From Chromera velia (lineage: Eukaryota; Sar; Chromeraceae): a stretch of 32,276 bases of DNA. Shown piece after piece: positions 16,447-27,210 of the stretch (positions are counted from its first letter, which is position 1; each line of letters opens with the position of its first letter). The position numbers were made by a program, and so were the translations under genes. A model generated the notes under the pieces. It was not told the origin of the DNA. It searched no databases and saw only the letters and a program-made list of their open reading frames with translations. The stretch is from NCBI GenBank assembly GCA_018398765.1, contig JAHBMJ010000918.1:40806-73081 (forward strand). The letters run 5' to 3'.

Positions 16447-19400
16447 TCCGTTGATGCAGGTACTTTCTGGATTCGGATGCGGAGACAGAGTTCGTTCAAG
16501 TGAACCAAGGGCAGAGAAGGCTTTGGCTTCTCTTGACTGCGTTCTTCTTTCTTTTTCTGGATGCGCTGTTTTTTGGACTCACTTACAGCCAGGAAGATTT
16601 CGTGAACACTGTGCGCAAATCAATAACAATGTCGTCGGCCGCCTTTCTGATGGGCATCGGTTTCTGGTATCCGTTTGCTCCTTTTCTGTTCGAAAAATTG
16701 GTGGCAGGTGGGATTGTTGTCTGGGTCTTTTCCATGACCATTCTAAGGGAAGGCATCATTGTTCCTGTCGCCGAGACCGAGGACTTGTTGCAGAGGGAGA
16801 TTCTGACTTTGGCACTTGACATTGTTTTTGTGGTAACGCTGCTGATGGTGATACCTCTGCGGCGACCGACACTGCTCGCTGTAGTTGGGTTGGTGTTCGG
16901 GATCCAAATTGCCGCAGGGGTCTGTCTCGTGACAGTGAATGGACTCGAGGGCGGCATTGAACCGACACCCATCTTCGGCGCATTGGCGGCTTACATGGTC
17001 CTCTTCGCTGTGTCACTCATTCTGGCCAGAGAAGAGGTGAGGGGGTGTTAGTATGAAAAAGTGGATTGGTATGGGTGAGTGTCCTGTTTTGGTCGGAGAG
17101 GAAGTGCATAATGTGCGGTGCCTCCAAACAACAAGAGTAATGATGCAGTGGCAGCAACCAAATCGACTCTGTCGATCTATACCAGAATGCGTACGTGCCT
17201 ATCTCAAAATACCTTTGAGCCAACGCTACAAGGTGTCGTCAGTCCTTTCTGCGTACTTTGCTCTCGCATCCCCAGAGATAGTACTTTTCTTCATGTAGAT
17301 TGAACAATGCAGGTTCCCTTTCTTTCTCTGCACGATCAATCGCTTTGCTTGCAGCATGCCACCAGAGTGATGTTCTTCAACGTACAGAACCAAAAATTGA
17401 GGATCGACCAGCTCTTGGACGAGGTGTACGGGCTGATTCGTGTCAAGGGCACATCCAACAACCAGGCTACCTCCTCTGCGGAGAGACTGGTGGGACTTCT
17501 CACAGGCGCAATTGAGGAACTCAGGTGGCAAGAGAATGTCATGAGAGCTCAAGTGACTCACTCAACAAGGTGCGAAGATTGGTAGGGTAGGAGGATGGCA
17601 GGGTGTCGGAATCGGCACAGAGAAGCAGGGACGCCATGATGGAAACCATTGGAAGAACTCGCGGCCTCTTTTCTCTTCTTTTCATTTCTGCATGTTCTGA
17701 ATTGCCTTCGCTTCTCTCTCGCACCTTCCAAAGTCTCTCTCAATTCTGTCTATGCAGCTGCGTATATCCTGAGTCCAGCGGATGTCCCTTCAATTCTTTG
17801 CTCAGTTTCTTGGCTTTTCTGCCTGCCGTTGCCTCCATTTTTCCCTGCATATGCGTACAGGGTGGGCAAGTCGACTCTGTGACGTCGAGACGAATTGCTG
17901 AAACGACGCGAAAGGTCATCAAGGAAATCTCCGAGGCCGCCGCTCTCGCTGCAAACGCAGAGAGTTTTACGCAAGTCGACGTCAAGCAGGCAAGTTTGGG
18001 TTCATTGGGGCATGTTTCTCTGGCTGGTGGGTGCTTGCACAATAGACAGACAGATGCATGCACTCACATGTACTTAAAAAGACAGGATGTCGCTCAGAAG
18101 GAAAGGAAGAAGGAAAAAAGGAGAGGAGAAGACTGAAGAAACCATTCAGACAGGAGAGGAAAAAAATACTGTCCAGAGCAAAAAATCATGCAGGCTCCCA
18201 GATGCTCAAACCAGGAGCGCGAAGAGGCAGAACAGAGCCCTTCGAGCAAGATCACTGTCTCCCTTTCGTATTTGTTCTTTTTTTTTGTCTTTTTGTTCCT
18301 TTCGATCGAATCTACCGGCCATTCGTCGAAGCACAACTCGCGAAATCTCTAGCTGAGATTTCCATGTCGGCTTCTGTGCAGATCTCTTTTTTCTAAGCAT
18401 GTAAATTCCTCCACAAAGACATGTGCACAAACGTCAGCGATATCACCGCTAGCCCTTTGAAAGAGTCAAATCCAGAGATACGGTAGAGAGCTCCGATGCA
18501 CGTTGAAGAACTCTCTTCCTCTCTCTGTATGCCCTAATCTCTTTTCTTCTTCTTCTCTTTTTACTTCTCCAGATGATCAAGCGAGCGCACAGAGACTCTC
18601 AGCAGTTGCCCCTCGACGTTGACGACCCCCAAAGAGAGACCAGTCCCTTCTCTTCCCCAATGCCAATCAACCACCTCTACGCAGGAGGAGATAATAGCGA
18701 TACGGAGGGTGACGCTCTCCAAGGTCTTCCCCTCATGACCTCAGAGGAGGAGGGGGTGATGGTTCACTTCCTCTCCTCCAATTTCACGCGTCAACGAGTC
18801 TATGCACATCCTACGGGTGGGGCCGTATCTCGACGAAGGTCTTCCGTGTTCTTTCCGGGAGACGAGGTGGCGCCCCCACCTCCAGTGAGGTCTGTGTCGT
18901 GTCAACAGAGGGTAGAGGAGGAGGTCGACCGGCTCCTTTCGCCATTCGAACCTCTGATTCCCTCTTCGTTGGGAAAGAGACCCCCCGACAGTCACACGCA
19001 CGCTCCAAAACCTCAGCTGCAGCTGTGTGTGTATGAGGAGTTGAATGGGAAGAAAGAAAGAGAACAGGCTGACTTAACGAAAGCAAGTGCACTGGAGTGG
19101 AATACCGATATCAAAGAATTGGAAGAGAGAGACAACGAAATCAATTCAGCCTTCTCTCCTCGAAGAGTTCCACTCCCATCGGGCTCAGGTTTGAAAATCA
19201 AAAACACACTTCCCATAATAGGACTCCAACTACTCCGACCTTACCTTTCCGACCCCCTCAACTTGAAGGACCTCTCTCCAGTCCTCAATTTCGTCCATCT
19301 GGTCGGTCAGTCAGTCAGCCAGTCATGTCGTTCTCCCCCCTCCCCAACGCCCCGCCCCCCACACATACACATTACGCATACAGAGGGAGGGGGTGAGGGA

Positions 19401-19690
19401 GAGAGAGAGAAGGGAAAAAAAAAAAAAGAAAGAAACAAAAAAAGAAAGAGAGAAAAACGGAAACGGTGGGTAGACGAAACGAAAGAACGAAAGCGACAAA
19501 ATTTGATTTTCTTCCGCACTTTCGTTTTCTGAATCTGCGATTCGAGCGTCAGTCTTCCGGCCCTTGGCAGACTTTTGAGCACTTTCTTGCTCTCTCCATG
19601 AGAAAATCAATTACATCAAATCAATCCATTCAGGTCAAAGCGAACCACTCCAAAAAGGCAAAGTACCATAACTCGATTCATGGCGCTGAG
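16139..19690 (+). CDS. Membrane cyclic-nucleotide phosphodiesterase, 5' part only
   Basis: Exons: 16139-16296, 16460-17036, 17355-about 17552, 17861-17989, 18573-19301, 19634-19690 (about 616 codons). Exon 2 encodes six hydrophobic helices (for example LWLLLTAFFFLFLDALFFGL and IFGALAAYMVLFAVSLILA). Exons 3-4 encode a helical linker. Exon 5 has an acidic Ser-rich linker with a basophilic-kinase-like RRRSS site, then LEWNTDI and LPIIGLQLLRPYL, as at the start of a PDEase_I domain. Exon 6 reads YHNSIHGAE, the conserved YHN..H motif that supplies the first metal-site histidine region. Six helices followed by a PDE domain is the layout known for Plasmodium and Toxoplasma PDEs, which hydrolyse cAMP or cGMP at membranes. 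The exon 4 donor looks like a GC-AG intron (CAG|GCAAGT). The exon 3/4 junction is ambiguous. The HD motifs and the rest of the catalytic domain are not found before the window ends. Confidence 0.85.
16384..16441. repeat. (TA)n(TG)n microsatellite in the first PDE intron
   Basis: About 14 TA units run directly into about 15 TG units, ending 18 bases before the acceptor TTGATGCAG at 16459. On the transcript this forms the region just upstream of the 3' splice site. Confidence 0.95.
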
Positions 19691-19701
19691 GTGAGTGCTC
19701 A

Positions 19702-19926
19702 AACGATAGAAAAAGAACTATGGAACAGATTTTTTACATCATTTCTAGAAACATAGGCTGCCATATGCTGCCATACAAATTTTGTAAGTTTCATAATCGT
19801 TTCATACCGTTTTTCTTACTATTCAAAACCGTTAAAAAATGGCCTCAAAATCAAAAAATTTGTATGACAGCCTATGTTTCTAGAAATGATATAAAAAATC
19901 TGTTCCATAGTTCTTTTTCTATCGTT
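19702..19926. mobile_element. Foldback (MITE-like) element next to PDE exon 6
   Basis: Left arm 19702-19781 and right arm about 19851-19926 are near-perfect reverse complements (aacgatagaaaaagaactat at the outer end). They differ by a single base change and a short duplication (gccatatgctgccatac versus gtcatac). The loop is about 70 bp. It contains no coding sequence. The element begins 12 bp after the GT donor of PDE exon 6. No clear target-site duplication is visible. Confidence 0.75.
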
Positions 19927-20989
19927 ACAACGTCTTTTTACACAAAGTTTCAGCTTCTAACTCCTTACCAATTATGAGAACAAGTTTTTTACGGAAATGC
20001 GCCGCTTTAGGGGGGCAAAAAGCACCCCACTCGCCCCCGGCATGCGAGATGGCCTTTGAATGATGGTTACTGACCCAAAATGACCTCTAACCGGGTAACC
20101 CGTAACATCACGAAGCGACAATGCTGCGACATGTATTTAACCCCCATAACCTATAACACAATGAATAACCCACACCAAAATTTTGTGTTTTTTGGAAGTA
20201 ACTCGTCAAGCCGCACCTGAAAAATATTTTGTTACTAAAAAACCAAATGAAATTTTCACTTTTTTTAGTTATATCAGCTCTAAAATTTAGTATACACATC
20301 AGAAATGCTGCCCCCTAGAGTTATTTTTATAATAAAGTCTGACCACAGACTTTAGACTTTAAAACTTCTTTGGTTTTAAAACTTTAAGAATAAAAAGCTT
20401 AAATACATTGATGTATTAAAATTGTTTAGAATTGTTTAGCTATGTTCAACCTTTTAAAATATTTTTCAATGTATGACAAAAAACTATAAAAAACCTTTAA
20501 AGTGCGTTTCAAAAGTTATATTTTAGAGTCTACAGACCAAAACCAGACTTTAAACTTTATTTCACTTTAAATACCCCCCGGGCGCTAGTCAGATTTTGTA
20601 GACTCTTTCATACCACTTACCGGCCTTTTCCCATGAAAAAAACAAACCACCGGCAGTTTTCTACTCAAAAACCGCTTCATACCGGATTTTCCCTGAAAAA
20701 TAATATTTATAAATATTTATATTATTATACATATATATAGTGAAAAAGAAGTTTGTAAAAATAATGACATGGTTCTAGTAGAGTAGTAGTAATTAAATAT
20801 TGCACTATAAAATGATATATTAAAATTATTTTAAAGTATCTTTTCTTAGAATTTTTCCTAAAAAAGAAATTTGAAGTCATTTATCCTCCATTGAAACATC
20901 TTGCTGCATCTGGCCGCGTTTTCCTTGCGCTAGCTGCTGGCACAGTGGCACATCAGAGTTAGAATCGTCCCAACCTGACCCGAACTGGT
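19927..20989. other. AT-rich non-coding region
   Basis: No gene is seen. It contains T- and A-rich stretches, repeated 'actttaaa'/'tttaaagt' phrases (20340-20570) and two copies of a 'ttcatacc...accgg' phrase near 20611 and 20683, similar to 'ttcatacc' in the loop of the adjacent foldback element. This suggests further decayed repeats. Confidence 0.5.
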
Positions 20990-21500
20990 CACAGAGCGGC
21001 TGAGTGGCTGGCTGACTTGCGCTGACTTACTGGTTGACTGGCAGGCTGACTGACAGGCTGACTTACTGACAGACTGACTGACTGACTGACTGACTCACTG
21101 TCTGGCTGACTGACTCGCTGACTGACTGACTTATGACTTACTGACTGACTGACTAGCTCACCGACTGACTGGCTAAATCTGGCTGACTCACTGGCTTACT
21201 GACTGACTCACTGACTGAGTGACTGACTCATGACTGACTGACTGACTGACTGACTGACTCTCCGACTGACTGGCTGACTGACTAGCTCACTGACTGACTC
21301 ACTGACTGACTAACTGACTGACTCACTGACTCACTGACTCACTGAGTCACTGACTCACTGACTCACTGACTCACTGACTGGCTGACTTGCGCTGACTTGC
21401 TGGTTGACTGCCAGTGGCTGGCTGACTGGCAGACTGACTGACTGGCTTGCTGGCTGACAAGCTGACTGGCTGACTGATTGACTGGCTCAGCCTGGCTGTC
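20990..21500. repeat. GACT tetranucleotide array
   Basis: About 500 bp of tandem CTGA/GACT units with interspersed variants (GGCT, CACT, TACT, AGCT). Read on either strand it gives Ser/Gln/Val-type open frames that are not genes. Confidence 0.95.
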
Positions 21501-21883
21501 AGTGAGTGATTGACGGAGGGGCTCACTAGATCTGACTGGCTGCATAACTGCCTCCGCTTCGCGTAGATGGCAGGACATGACAGGAGACTGCAGGAGATGG
21601 ACAGAGATGGATTCTGACGGAAGGAGACGGCTTAGTCCCTCCCTCTACAAGTTGCAAAGAGAGGCTGGGCAGAACACTATCTTCATTTTAGCTCTGGTCT
21701 CGGCTGCAGAGCCTCCGGTGCAGACTACCAAGTTGATGGAAAAAACATGAGAAGACATTGAAAGACATGAGAGACCGGACTCATCGGGACTCATGCACAA
21801 ACACCGATGATCAACGAACGATGTACATGCACGCATGCGTCCATACACATGTCACGTCATGCCTCCGATAAGGTCTATGCAAG
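21501..21883. other. Low-complexity flank of the GACT array
   Basis: No gene is seen. From 21560 to 21640 there are irregular repeats of 'gacaggaga/ggagatgg' type, then unique sequence with ATGC-rich alternating purine-pyrimidine stretches (21820-21850). Confidence 0.5.
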
Positions 21884-22035
21884 CGGCGCCGGCCTTTGGC
21901 GCCCACCGGCAAGGTCCACGCAGCGCTTTGGCACCCATCGGCAGTCACTGTATCCGGGCGGCGCCTTCGGTGCCTACCGGTAGTTTCCCGGCGGCGCCTA
22001 CGGCACCTACCGGAAACTTCTCCGCCCACCGGCAT
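21884..22035. repeat. GC-rich degenerate minisatellite
   Basis: Four to five units of 30-40 bp share the frame GGCGCC...GGCGCCTACCGG(C/T/A)A with inner variation (ctttggcgcccaccggca, cttcggtgcctaccggta, ctacggcacctaccggaa). Each unit has a short internal palindrome around GGCGCC. Confidence 0.7.
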
Positions 22036-22460
22036 CTTCCCATTTCAAAAACGGCTTTCTGACCACTTTTTTTGAGAGGCCCTTCCCAGGACGCTAGACA
22101 AGGGGACTCGCAGTCCTCGGAGCCCACTTCTTCTGCTTTCCCGTCACTGTTACAGAAAAACCTCCTAGAGGCCATTAGGTCAGCGCTGAAAGGCTCAGCA
22201 CAGGGGGTTACAGGGTGGTAGTATGAGCACCTAGGCTTTTTCCTCCCCAGAGATAGCTCAGCACAGACGCGGCTAAGGGGCTGCACTCTACATATAGGTA
22301 TATCATGACCCCTGACTTTAAAGAAAAACAGACAAAAATCTAGGAATGTTATGCAAGAAGTTTCATAAAAAACCAAAAACTATAAATTACAGAGAACATG
22401 ACAGTAACATTAGTTTTTATGTTGGGCTAGAAATATGCATTCATTTTTATGAAAAACTTC
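22036..22460. other. Non-coding spacer
   Basis: No gene is recognised. Open frames on the minus strand over 21945-22376 partly reuse the minisatellite and lack family features. Confidence 0.4.
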
Positions 22461-23068
22461 GTGTCGCCAGGTTTTGTTGGGCTGTTGGGCTTGTTATACT
22501 GTTGGGCTTCACCTTGCCAGGAAGCTGTTGGGCGCCCAACATGCCCAACAAGAAAGCCCAACATGGCCCAACAGCCCAACAAACACTCCCAATATGCATA
22601 ACACGTACAATCATGATGATGAAAATGATCTGGAAGAATACTAGAACAATATAAAACACTGTTGGTGTTCTAGCAGTCAGCCCAGGTCGCCAGAGAGGAC
22701 CCGGAAGCAGCAGCACCAGCCGCCTCTTCCCTCTCAACCCATATTATCCATTTTTTTCCAAACAGTCCCCTCTCTGAATAATATTGTGTGTGCAGGTTTG
22801 TCTCAATTTTCTTTGGTATATTGTGAACGTTTTACGAAGAGTTTCAGGCTCATACTGCACTAATGTGCAGCGCTGAATGTCTTAAATGGTGTCTGTTGTA
22901 TTCATATGCTTTGATACGTGGACCTGGCGTGTAAGACAAGCTTGTAGGGAAGGGAAAGGACCTTGTTAGGCTCTGTTGGGCACTGTTGGGCTTCATGACC
23001 TGTCATGCAGCTGATAAAAGGCCCAACAGAGCCCAACAGGCAACAAGCCCAACAGAACCTGGCGACAC
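22461..23068. mobile_element. GTTGGGC/GCCCAAC repeat element with inverted ends
   Basis: Ends 22461-22482 (gtgtcgccaggttttgttgg...) and 23047-23068 are reverse complements with one mismatch, 608 bp from end to end. Just inside each end lie clusters of the 7-mer GTTGGGC and its reverse complement GCCCAAC, at least a dozen in total, able to form nested hairpins. No protein is encoded. The right part is present again in the duplicated segment after 23412. Confidence 0.65.
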
Positions 23069-23411
23069 AACTTTGGACTGACATTTCTTAAGACTGAAGT
23101 TGAACTAGAGCTTAAAAATAGCCCAACATAACACTCTAGAATATGTTTTATCTGCTAGTTTTAACCTTATAACTTGGGATATAATATATAGTGTAAAAGG
23201 ATATAGGAAAATTTAGGGGTGAAGCATAGGTATACCCACAGTGCGGCCCCCTAGCAGGTGCGGATTCTGCGTATTGCCATGTGTTTGGCAAGAGGTGATG
23301 CCCCGGTGGGTTTCATATCACTGCTGGCGGGGGGAAGGTGCTTTGCTTTGAAGAAGAACGCACAGGGAACGGAGGTGAGACCGATTGTAGTGGGGGATGT
23401 TCTACGAAGGT
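22536..23411. repeat. First copy of an exact 876-bp duplication, likely assembly overlap
   Basis: Compared by eye with 23413-24288 the sequence is identical, at an offset of 877, and the two copies are separated by a single N at 23412. The copy ends abruptly inside the reverse transcriptase frame. This is the signature of two contig ends joined without merging their overlap. Confidence 0.92.
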
Positions 23412-23412
23412 N
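23412..23412. other. Single-N scaffold join
   Basis: One ambiguous base lies exactly between the two copies of the 876-bp sequence, so it marks a contig junction rather than a base-call problem. Confidence 0.95.
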
Positions 23413-24288
23413 CCAACATGCCCAACAAGAAAGCCCAACATGGCCCAACAGCCCAACAAACACTCCCAATATGCATAACACGTACAATCATGATGATGAA
23501 AATGATCTGGAAGAATACTAGAACAATATAAAACACTGTTGGTGTTCTAGCAGTCAGCCCAGGTCGCCAGAGAGGACCCGGAAGCAGCAGCACCAGCCGC
23601 CTCTTCCCTCTCAACCCATATTATCCATTTTTTTCCAAACAGTCCCCTCTCTGAATAATATTGTGTGTGCAGGTTTGTCTCAATTTTCTTTGGTATATTG
23701 TGAACGTTTTACGAAGAGTTTCAGGCTCATACTGCACTAATGTGCAGCGCTGAATGTCTTAAATGGTGTCTGTTGTATTCATATGCTTTGATACGTGGAC
23801 CTGGCGTGTAAGACAAGCTTGTAGGGAAGGGAAAGGACCTTGTTAGGCTCTGTTGGGCACTGTTGGGCTTCATGACCTGTCATGCAGCTGATAAAAGGCC
23901 CAACAGAGCCCAACAGGCAACAAGCCCAACAGAACCTGGCGACACAACTTTGGACTGACATTTCTTAAGACTGAAGTTGAACTAGAGCTTAAAAATAGCC
24001 CAACATAACACTCTAGAATATGTTTTATCTGCTAGTTTTAACCTTATAACTTGGGATATAATATATAGTGTAAAAGGATATAGGAAAATTTAGGGGTGAA
24101 GCATAGGTATACCCACAGTGCGGCCCCCTAGCAGGTGCGGATTCTGCGTATTGCCATGTGTTTGGCAAGAGGTGATGCCCCGGTGGGTTTCATATCACTG
24201 CTGGCGGGGGGAAGGTGCTTTGCTTTGAAGAAGAACGCACAGGGAACGGAGGTGAGACCGATTGTAGTGGGGGATGTTCTACGAAGGT
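23413..24288. repeat. Second copy of the 876-bp duplication
   Basis: Identical to 22536-23411. This copy continues without interruption into the retrotransposon reverse transcriptase, so it is the one that preserves the native context on the right. Confidence 0.92.
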
Positions 24289-26519
24289 GGGTTACGAGAG
24301 CGATCCTCTTGGAGTTCGGTCCTCAGTTCGAGAGGCACCTTGGCCCCCTGCAGTTTGCTGTGCGCACTAGAGCAGGTACGGAAAAGTTGTTTCGGTGTGT
24401 ACAAACGTGCCTGCAGCGTTCTCCTTCATCTGCTGTCTTCAATTTAGATGCATCCAATGCCTTCAATGCTTGCAATCGTCAGGTAGTCATGGACGAGCTC
24501 CATGTACATTTTCCCCATCTGTATACATTCTTTGCGCTACGGTACGGAACCCCTTCCAATCTGGTGTTCAGGGATCAGACAGGTTTCTTGCAAAAGATCA
24601 AGTGCGAAGAAGGTGTGCAGCAGGGGGATGTAGTAGGGCCCCTTTTATTCTGTCTCGGGCTAAAGCCTTCCCTCGATGGTGTGTTGGGGGATCTGCAGGC
24701 TAAGCATGGAGGAAAGAGGTGCTTTGTCGGTGCTTTCATAGACGATGTCTCCATGGTTTTCCCTCTCCACCCCCTATCTCAGATTCCTGCAGATGGACAG
24801 GACGACAGTATCCTGCATATATGGAGGGTGAGTACGGCTAGGTTGCACAGCTTTGGGCTGATGCTACGGCCGGACAAGAGCTCCGTTCATTCTCCCTCAT
24901 GGCAGCCCATGGTAAGCTGCCCGGCAGCCTACCCTTCTCCCCCTGGAATCTCTCCCTCTCTCACAGGTTTCCGTCTTTATGGTGCGGCAAGTGGGACGGT
25001 GCAGTATCAGAGTGAACACTTCGATAAAAAACTGAAAGAGGCGCGGGAGCTCAGTGAGGCAGTCAAAGAGTATGGGGACCTGCAGGGGGCTCACCTCCTG
25101 ATGTATTTCTGCGTTCTCCTAAAGCTGATTTACCTCACGAGAATCATGGAAGACGTCATCACGTCGGACGAGTGGTCGTGTGCTGATAAGGAGTTAGGCG
25201 AGTCGTGGGCATGCATCATGGGTTTGTCAGAGCAGGAGTGGGGGCAGGGAGAAGTACGAAATCAAGCCTACCTTCCTCAGTACTAAGGGGGTCTGGGTCT
25301 TACTTGTTTTCGCACAACCGCGACGGCAAGTTTGTTGGAGAGTTGTGGAGTTACGTTGTCTGACGTGGTTCAGCGACTGACAGACCAGGCTTTCCTCGGT
25401 CAGGGCCAGGCACCAAAAAGGGAAGCCTTTTCAGCTCTTCCCTGGCTACAGGCATCCAAGCGCGAGTTTGACTCAGAGAGGGCAGAGGCAGCGGCGGAAT
25501 CGGTGAAGCTCAAGGCAAACCATCCGTTAAGACACGGGTGGAATTCTATGTTTGACGTTTGGTGGAGAGCGTTATCCGGCCAAGAATAGCAGAAAATTAC
25601 CAACGCCATTCACCGATCGTGCAGAGTGTATCTTTTTTCGAAGGTGCAGCTCTCTGAGCGCGTCCGCCTGCATTCCTGCTCCAGCAACGGGGCTTCAGCG
25701 TGGCTGAGTGTCATTCCCTCATCTGGTTGGCTGCGCTTCCCTCCCGCAGTTTATCGGGTAGCGATCCGCATTCACCTCGGCCTGGGCATCCCGGAGATGC
25801 GTAGGGCAGGGGTGTGTGTGTGCGGGTCTCCTCTCAACCCCAGAGGGCACCACGCACAGAAGTACCCGAATGGAGGGGGCGTGCACTGGTGCCATGAGCA
25901 GGTAAAAGGGGCGTTTATACAGATTCTGCGTGGGCTCCACCACACTCACGTACTGGAAGAAACGACCCTGGGTTATTTAGGGGTCGCTACCGATTCCCAT
26001 CTCGCTGATCAGAAGAACAAACGGGCAGACATCTTTGCCTCCCTTTCAAATGGTGACACCATCCTAGCGGATGTTTTCGTCACTTTTCCCATCTCGTCTA
26101 ATACCGCCCGCCTGCGTACCCGATCGAAAACAGCAGGGGCAGCCGCCAAGACGAAGAGTGAGGAGAAGCAGAGGAAATATGCTGTCACGGCTCGTCTGGT
26201 GGGCCTGCGATTCGTTCCGCTAGTCTTCGAGACCTTTGGACGACCAGATGGAGAGACAGTCTCTTTTGTGAAGGAGCTGGTCAGGATTACGGGTTCAAGA
26301 GCGGGTTTTTCTACGGAGGGAGAGATGAGGGCAGTCCAGGCGCGTCTCACAGACCGGTATTGGAAGGTCCTTGGTTGTACGCTGCAGCGGTACGTGGCTA
26401 TCAACGTGCTGACTTCTGCCTTTCATAGCAGGGGTCAGCGGGGTCCTTTCCAGCCAGCCTCCCTTTTGGGACGTGAGTTCTTGATACAGTTAGCGCACGA
26501 GAGGGACCGTTTTGTTTAG
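24135..26519 (+). pseudogene. Non-LTR retrotransposon ORF: reverse transcriptase plus restriction-like endonuclease, two stops
   Basis: One frame spans about 795 codons, broken by TAA at 25284 and TAG at 25587, with homologous sequence continuing in frame on both sides (LPQY*GGLGL and SGQE*QKITNAI). RT landmarks: RPIVVGDVLRR (41-51), FNLDASNAFNA (D105), GVQQGDVVGPLLF (160-172), and the catalytic box AFIDDVS (200-206). The C-terminal part has a CxC...H zinc-knuckle-like stretch near 25815-25880 in which the usual last Cys appears replaced, then RAD at 26022-26030 and ADV at 26067-26075, spaced like the (K/R)PD-x12-14-(D/E) core of R2/Utopia-type endonucleases. These enzymes copy RNA into target DNA at a nick. 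The frame opens just after a TAG at 24129 and lacks the normal N-terminal region, as in a 5'-truncated copy. Retroelement identity is firm; the clade is inference. Confidence 0.88.
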
Positions 26520-27210
26520 GAGGATTCTGAAATTGCTACGTAATTTGTTTAAACTTGTTTTTTGATGCATGAATGTGCATGGATGTTTACGTGTTCGGTC
26601 TTTGTTTCTTCTCTTTTCTGTTGTGTAGGTATCAGACACTCTGTGGGTATGTGTCGTGCTCGGCATCACGTCTTTGTTTCCCTGATTAATTCTCCTTGGG
26701 GGAGAGCAGCTCTTACAGTGCCGCGGGAAAGTGTACTACCATGCATCTGTTTGCTGGTTCGTTGCATTCTACTGTTGCTCTCAAACTTTCACCCACATTT
26801 CTTTGTTTTTTTTTTTTCATGCTCCATGCAGCCAGTAAGGTTCGGGTTCTGTTTTTTGTCTTTGTGCTTCGAGGTTGAAGTCGATCTTTCTTGGTATTCT
26901 GATTTAAGCTCGGAATGTCTCGCCGCTGGCAGGCCATTTTGCAAGTCTTAAGCCTCTTTTTTGTCTACTCCGATCGTCGTTTGTGTCCTCCAGCCGTTGG
27001 TCTTCACTGGGGGTCGTGGCCGTGGTTCCTTGACCTAGGAATTGAACGCAGACTTTGCCTTAGGTTTACGCTTCTAGGGATTGAACCTATACCGTCGCCC
27101 CTAAGACTGGGCGGTGAGCTCAATATCATCATTCTGACCACCATCCTGGGGGTAACTTTAAAACTTTACATATCATACCTAGATGCTGTCCGGCAGTGGT
27201 ATCTCTAAAC
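26520..27210. other. Probable 3' tail of the retrotransposon, non-coding
   Basis: T-rich sequence follows the retroelement stop. A 129-codon open frame at 26562-26951 is hydrophobic and T-rich without recognised features. The paired phrases 'ctaggaattgaacgc' (27036) and 'ctagggattgaacct' (27074) are weak direct repeats. The 3' end of the element could not be fixed. Confidence 0.4.

Noticed and set aside
20990-21580. Ser/Gln-rich open frame on the minus strand over the GACT array
   Set aside because: The frame is produced by the tetranucleotide repeat and has no non-repeat protein features.
20990-23070. CRISPR-like repeat array
   Set aside because: The repeats are tetranucleotides, minisatellite units and palindromic 7-mers without regular unique spacers, in a eukaryotic genome.
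24135-26519. Reading the in-frame TAA and TAG of the retroelement as sense codons (ciliate-type code)
   Set aside because: The ankyrin, kinase and membrane-protein genes here end naturally at TGA or TAG, and the Cys-rich fragment ends at TAA. Decay of a retroelement copy explains two stops more simply.
26562-26951. A second retroelement protein after the endonuclease
   Set aside because: The open frame is T-rich and hydrophobic by composition, with no zinc-knuckle, RNase H or other recognisable motif.
27060-27135. A tRNA-like stretch on the minus strand (GGTTCAATCC plus a CGCCC/GGGCG stem)
   Set aside because: The anticodon loop would have eight bases, the acceptor stem does not pair, and the A-box match is poor. 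It is probably chance similarity or a degenerate remnant.
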